A program made the position numbers and the translations under genes. The notes beneath the pieces are model-generated. The model was not told the DNA's origin and did not search any database. It saw only the letters and a program-made list of their open reading frames with translations. Below are positions 63,064-64,000 of a stretch of 64,000 nt of DNA, in pieces (within the stretch, counting starts at the first letter, position 1; every line of letters begins with the position of its first letter). Origin of the DNA: Gilvimarinus japonicus (lineage in GTDB: Bacteria > Pseudomonadota > Gammaproteobacteria > Pseudomonadales > Cellvibrionaceae); NCBI RefSeq assembly GCF_042847215.1, contig NZ_AP031500.1, forward strand, positions 2,418,001 through 2,482,000, written 5' to 3'.

Positions 63064-64000
63064 TTAGAAGGTATAACGAGCCCCTAACTGGTAACGTGCC
63101 GCGCCTTGTTCGTAGTTCCAAAGCTGATTCACACTACGGTTGTAGGTACGCTTGCTTTCCTCTGTAAGGTTAATACCCTCAAGAGACACTGTGAGATTAT
63201 CAGTTAATTCATAACTCACATTAAAGTCTAATTGCTGGTAAGCCTCAGTGTACTCGGGGTTGTTCGCGTATCGGTTGGCATTATTCAAGAACTCATCACG
63301 CCAATTGTACGCCAAACGTCCTTGGAAGCCATAGTTATCGTAAAGCAAAACGATGTTTGCCGTATCACTTAGCCCCACCAATGCAAACTGGGCAACACTA
63401 GGATCACCGGTGTTATCGAAGCCTACATCACCCTCTACTGTCGTGTAGTTAGCTTGGACACCAAAGCCGGTTTCACCAAAGAAGTGCTGTATTGCCCACT
63501 CAGAACCATAAATCTTCGCCTCTTTGTTGTTAACAGGCTTGTTGGTCTGGAACATATAAAGCGGATCATCGGCATTAGGATTGACACTGTAGTTCGCTTG
63601 AGCATCTAACGGATCTAAGTCGTCAAAATCGATACCATTCTCCATGGCAACAACCATTGTATAAAGGTTGCCATCGGTAACTTCAATGCCTTGATCGTTG
63701 AGCGCAGCGACTGCAGCCTGAGCACGCGGACCGTTTGTGGCATCACGTAAACCAAACTGAGGCTCATCAACCGGCTCGATACCGATAAAGTTGTCAACAC
63801 GCTTTTCGTAAAAACCCACGGACACATAGCTAGAGTCATCGTAGTACCACTCAACCGACAGGTCGATATTGTTAGACTCTAACGGCACCAGCGACGGATC
63901 ATTTGCGTTAGCGATCGCGTTTGGCGTGCCGGGGTTGTTAATGGTTGGGCGCGATGGCTGATCTACAGAGGTACTTGCAGACAAGTTGTTGTAGGTCGGC
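63064..64000 (-). CDS. TonB-dependent receptor, C-terminal part (5' end outside the window)
   Basis: The reading frame is open to base 64000, so at least 311 residues of the barrel C-terminus are seen, ending in RYQLGARYTF. Segments such as PTYNNLSAS, LDPSNIDL-like LVPLESNNIDLSVEWYYDDSSYVSVGFYEK and AQFALVGLSDTANIVLLYDNYGFQGRLAYNWRDEFL match the receptor at 1466-4471 closely. This supports the same carbohydrate-type TonB family. The ligand is unknown. It is upstream of SapC and the halogenase on the same strand, with a terminator in between. Confidence 0.9.
   Translation of the reverse strand, partial: PTYNNLSASTSVDQPSRPTINNPGTPNAIANANDPSLVPLESNNIDLSVEWYYDDSSYVSVGFYEKRVDNFIGIEPVDEPQFGLRDATNGPRAQAAVAALNDQGIEVTDGNLYTMVVAMENGIDFDDLDPLDAQANYSVNPNADDPLYMFQTNKPVNNKEAKIYGSEWAIQHFFGETGFGVQANYTTVEGDVGFDNTGDPSVAQFALVGLSDTANIVLLYDNYGFQGRLAYNWRDEFLNNANRYANNPEYTEAYQQLDFNVSYELTDNLTVSLEGINLTEESKRTYNRSVNQLWNYEQGAARYQLGARYTF

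Noticed and set aside
1..64000. CRISPR arrays, insertion sequences, prophage, tRNA or rRNA genes
   Set aside because: No regularly spaced repeats, transposase or integrase frames, or cloverleaf-like sequences were seen on reading; a covariance-model search would be needed to be certain about tRNAs and small RNAs.

Overview
The window looks like chromosome of a free-living, probably marine, polysaccharide-degrading gammaproteobacterium, plausibly of the Cellvibrionaceae/Cellvibrionales. The evidence is Pseudomonas-like order of the housekeeping genes (sdhCDAB-sucAB-lpd-sucCD divergent from gltA; serS-rarA-lolA-ftsK / trxB-aat-bpt-infA / clpA-clpS / cspD; rluE-nudJ-mnmA-hflD-purB), combined with large Caulobacter-type TonB-dependent receptors, a lipoprotein GH3 glucosidase, a PL14-type polysaccharide lyase and an alginate-export-type porin. 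The taxonomic placement is inference. No tRNA, rRNA, CRISPR array, phage or insertion sequence was seen.

Layout. 1-4.7 kb: the end of a carbohydrate-type locus on the minus strand, with a TonB receptor, a strong terminator and a flavin-dependent tryptophan-halogenase-like gene running off the window; a pair of LacI-type dyads lies upstream of the receptor. 5.2-10.2 kb: a uracil-DNA glycosylase-family gene, then a minus-strand polyamine operon (speA, carboxy(nor)spermidine dehydrogenase, carboxy(nor)spermidine decarboxylase) with a terminator-like hairpin between its last two genes. 10.4-23.9 kb: TCA-cycle block, all minus strand except the divergent gltA. 24-28.7 kb: an unknown membrane-anchored protein, an outer-membrane porin, a small secreted protein, glutathione reductase and a small basic protein. 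28.7-36.3 kb: minus-strand core genes cysG, serS, crcB, rarA, lolA, ftsK. 36.5-39.5 kb: trxB, aat, bpt, infA. 39.7-43.3 kb: clpA-clpS divergent from cspD. 43.4-50.9 kb: a plus-strand run from rluE through purB, the ribosomal oxygenase roxA, a GNAT, a PLD-like protein and an orphan secretin-N-like protein. 51.1-54.7 kb: an HU protein with a lysine/alanine-rich tail, a HIT protein, proS and a lytic transglycosylase. 54.7-64 kb: an accessory glycan region with a PL14-type lyase, convergent with a minus-strand series running TonB receptor (partial), SapC, tryptophan-halogenase-like, two cupin-like (JmjC-fold) proteins, GH3 lipoprotein.

How the parts may work together. The TCA block supplies a complete 2-oxoglutarate to fumarate segment plus citrate synthase. 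The polyamine operon would make spermidine or norspermidine through the carboxy-intermediate route. The most unusual content is the pair of TonB-receptor/halogenase loci at the two ends. The right-hand one joins a receptor, SapC, a halogenase with all recognisable flavin-halogenase motifs, two tandem Fe(II)/2-oxoglutarate-type cupins with intact His-X-Asp...His triads, and a surface or periplasmic GH3 glucosidase. Its biochemical purpose is not evident from sequence. Several genes appear to use TTG or GTG starts (ftsK, hflD, the halogenase at 60617-62104, the 24 kb membrane protein, the 26.4 kb secreted protein), and starts were chosen accordingly.
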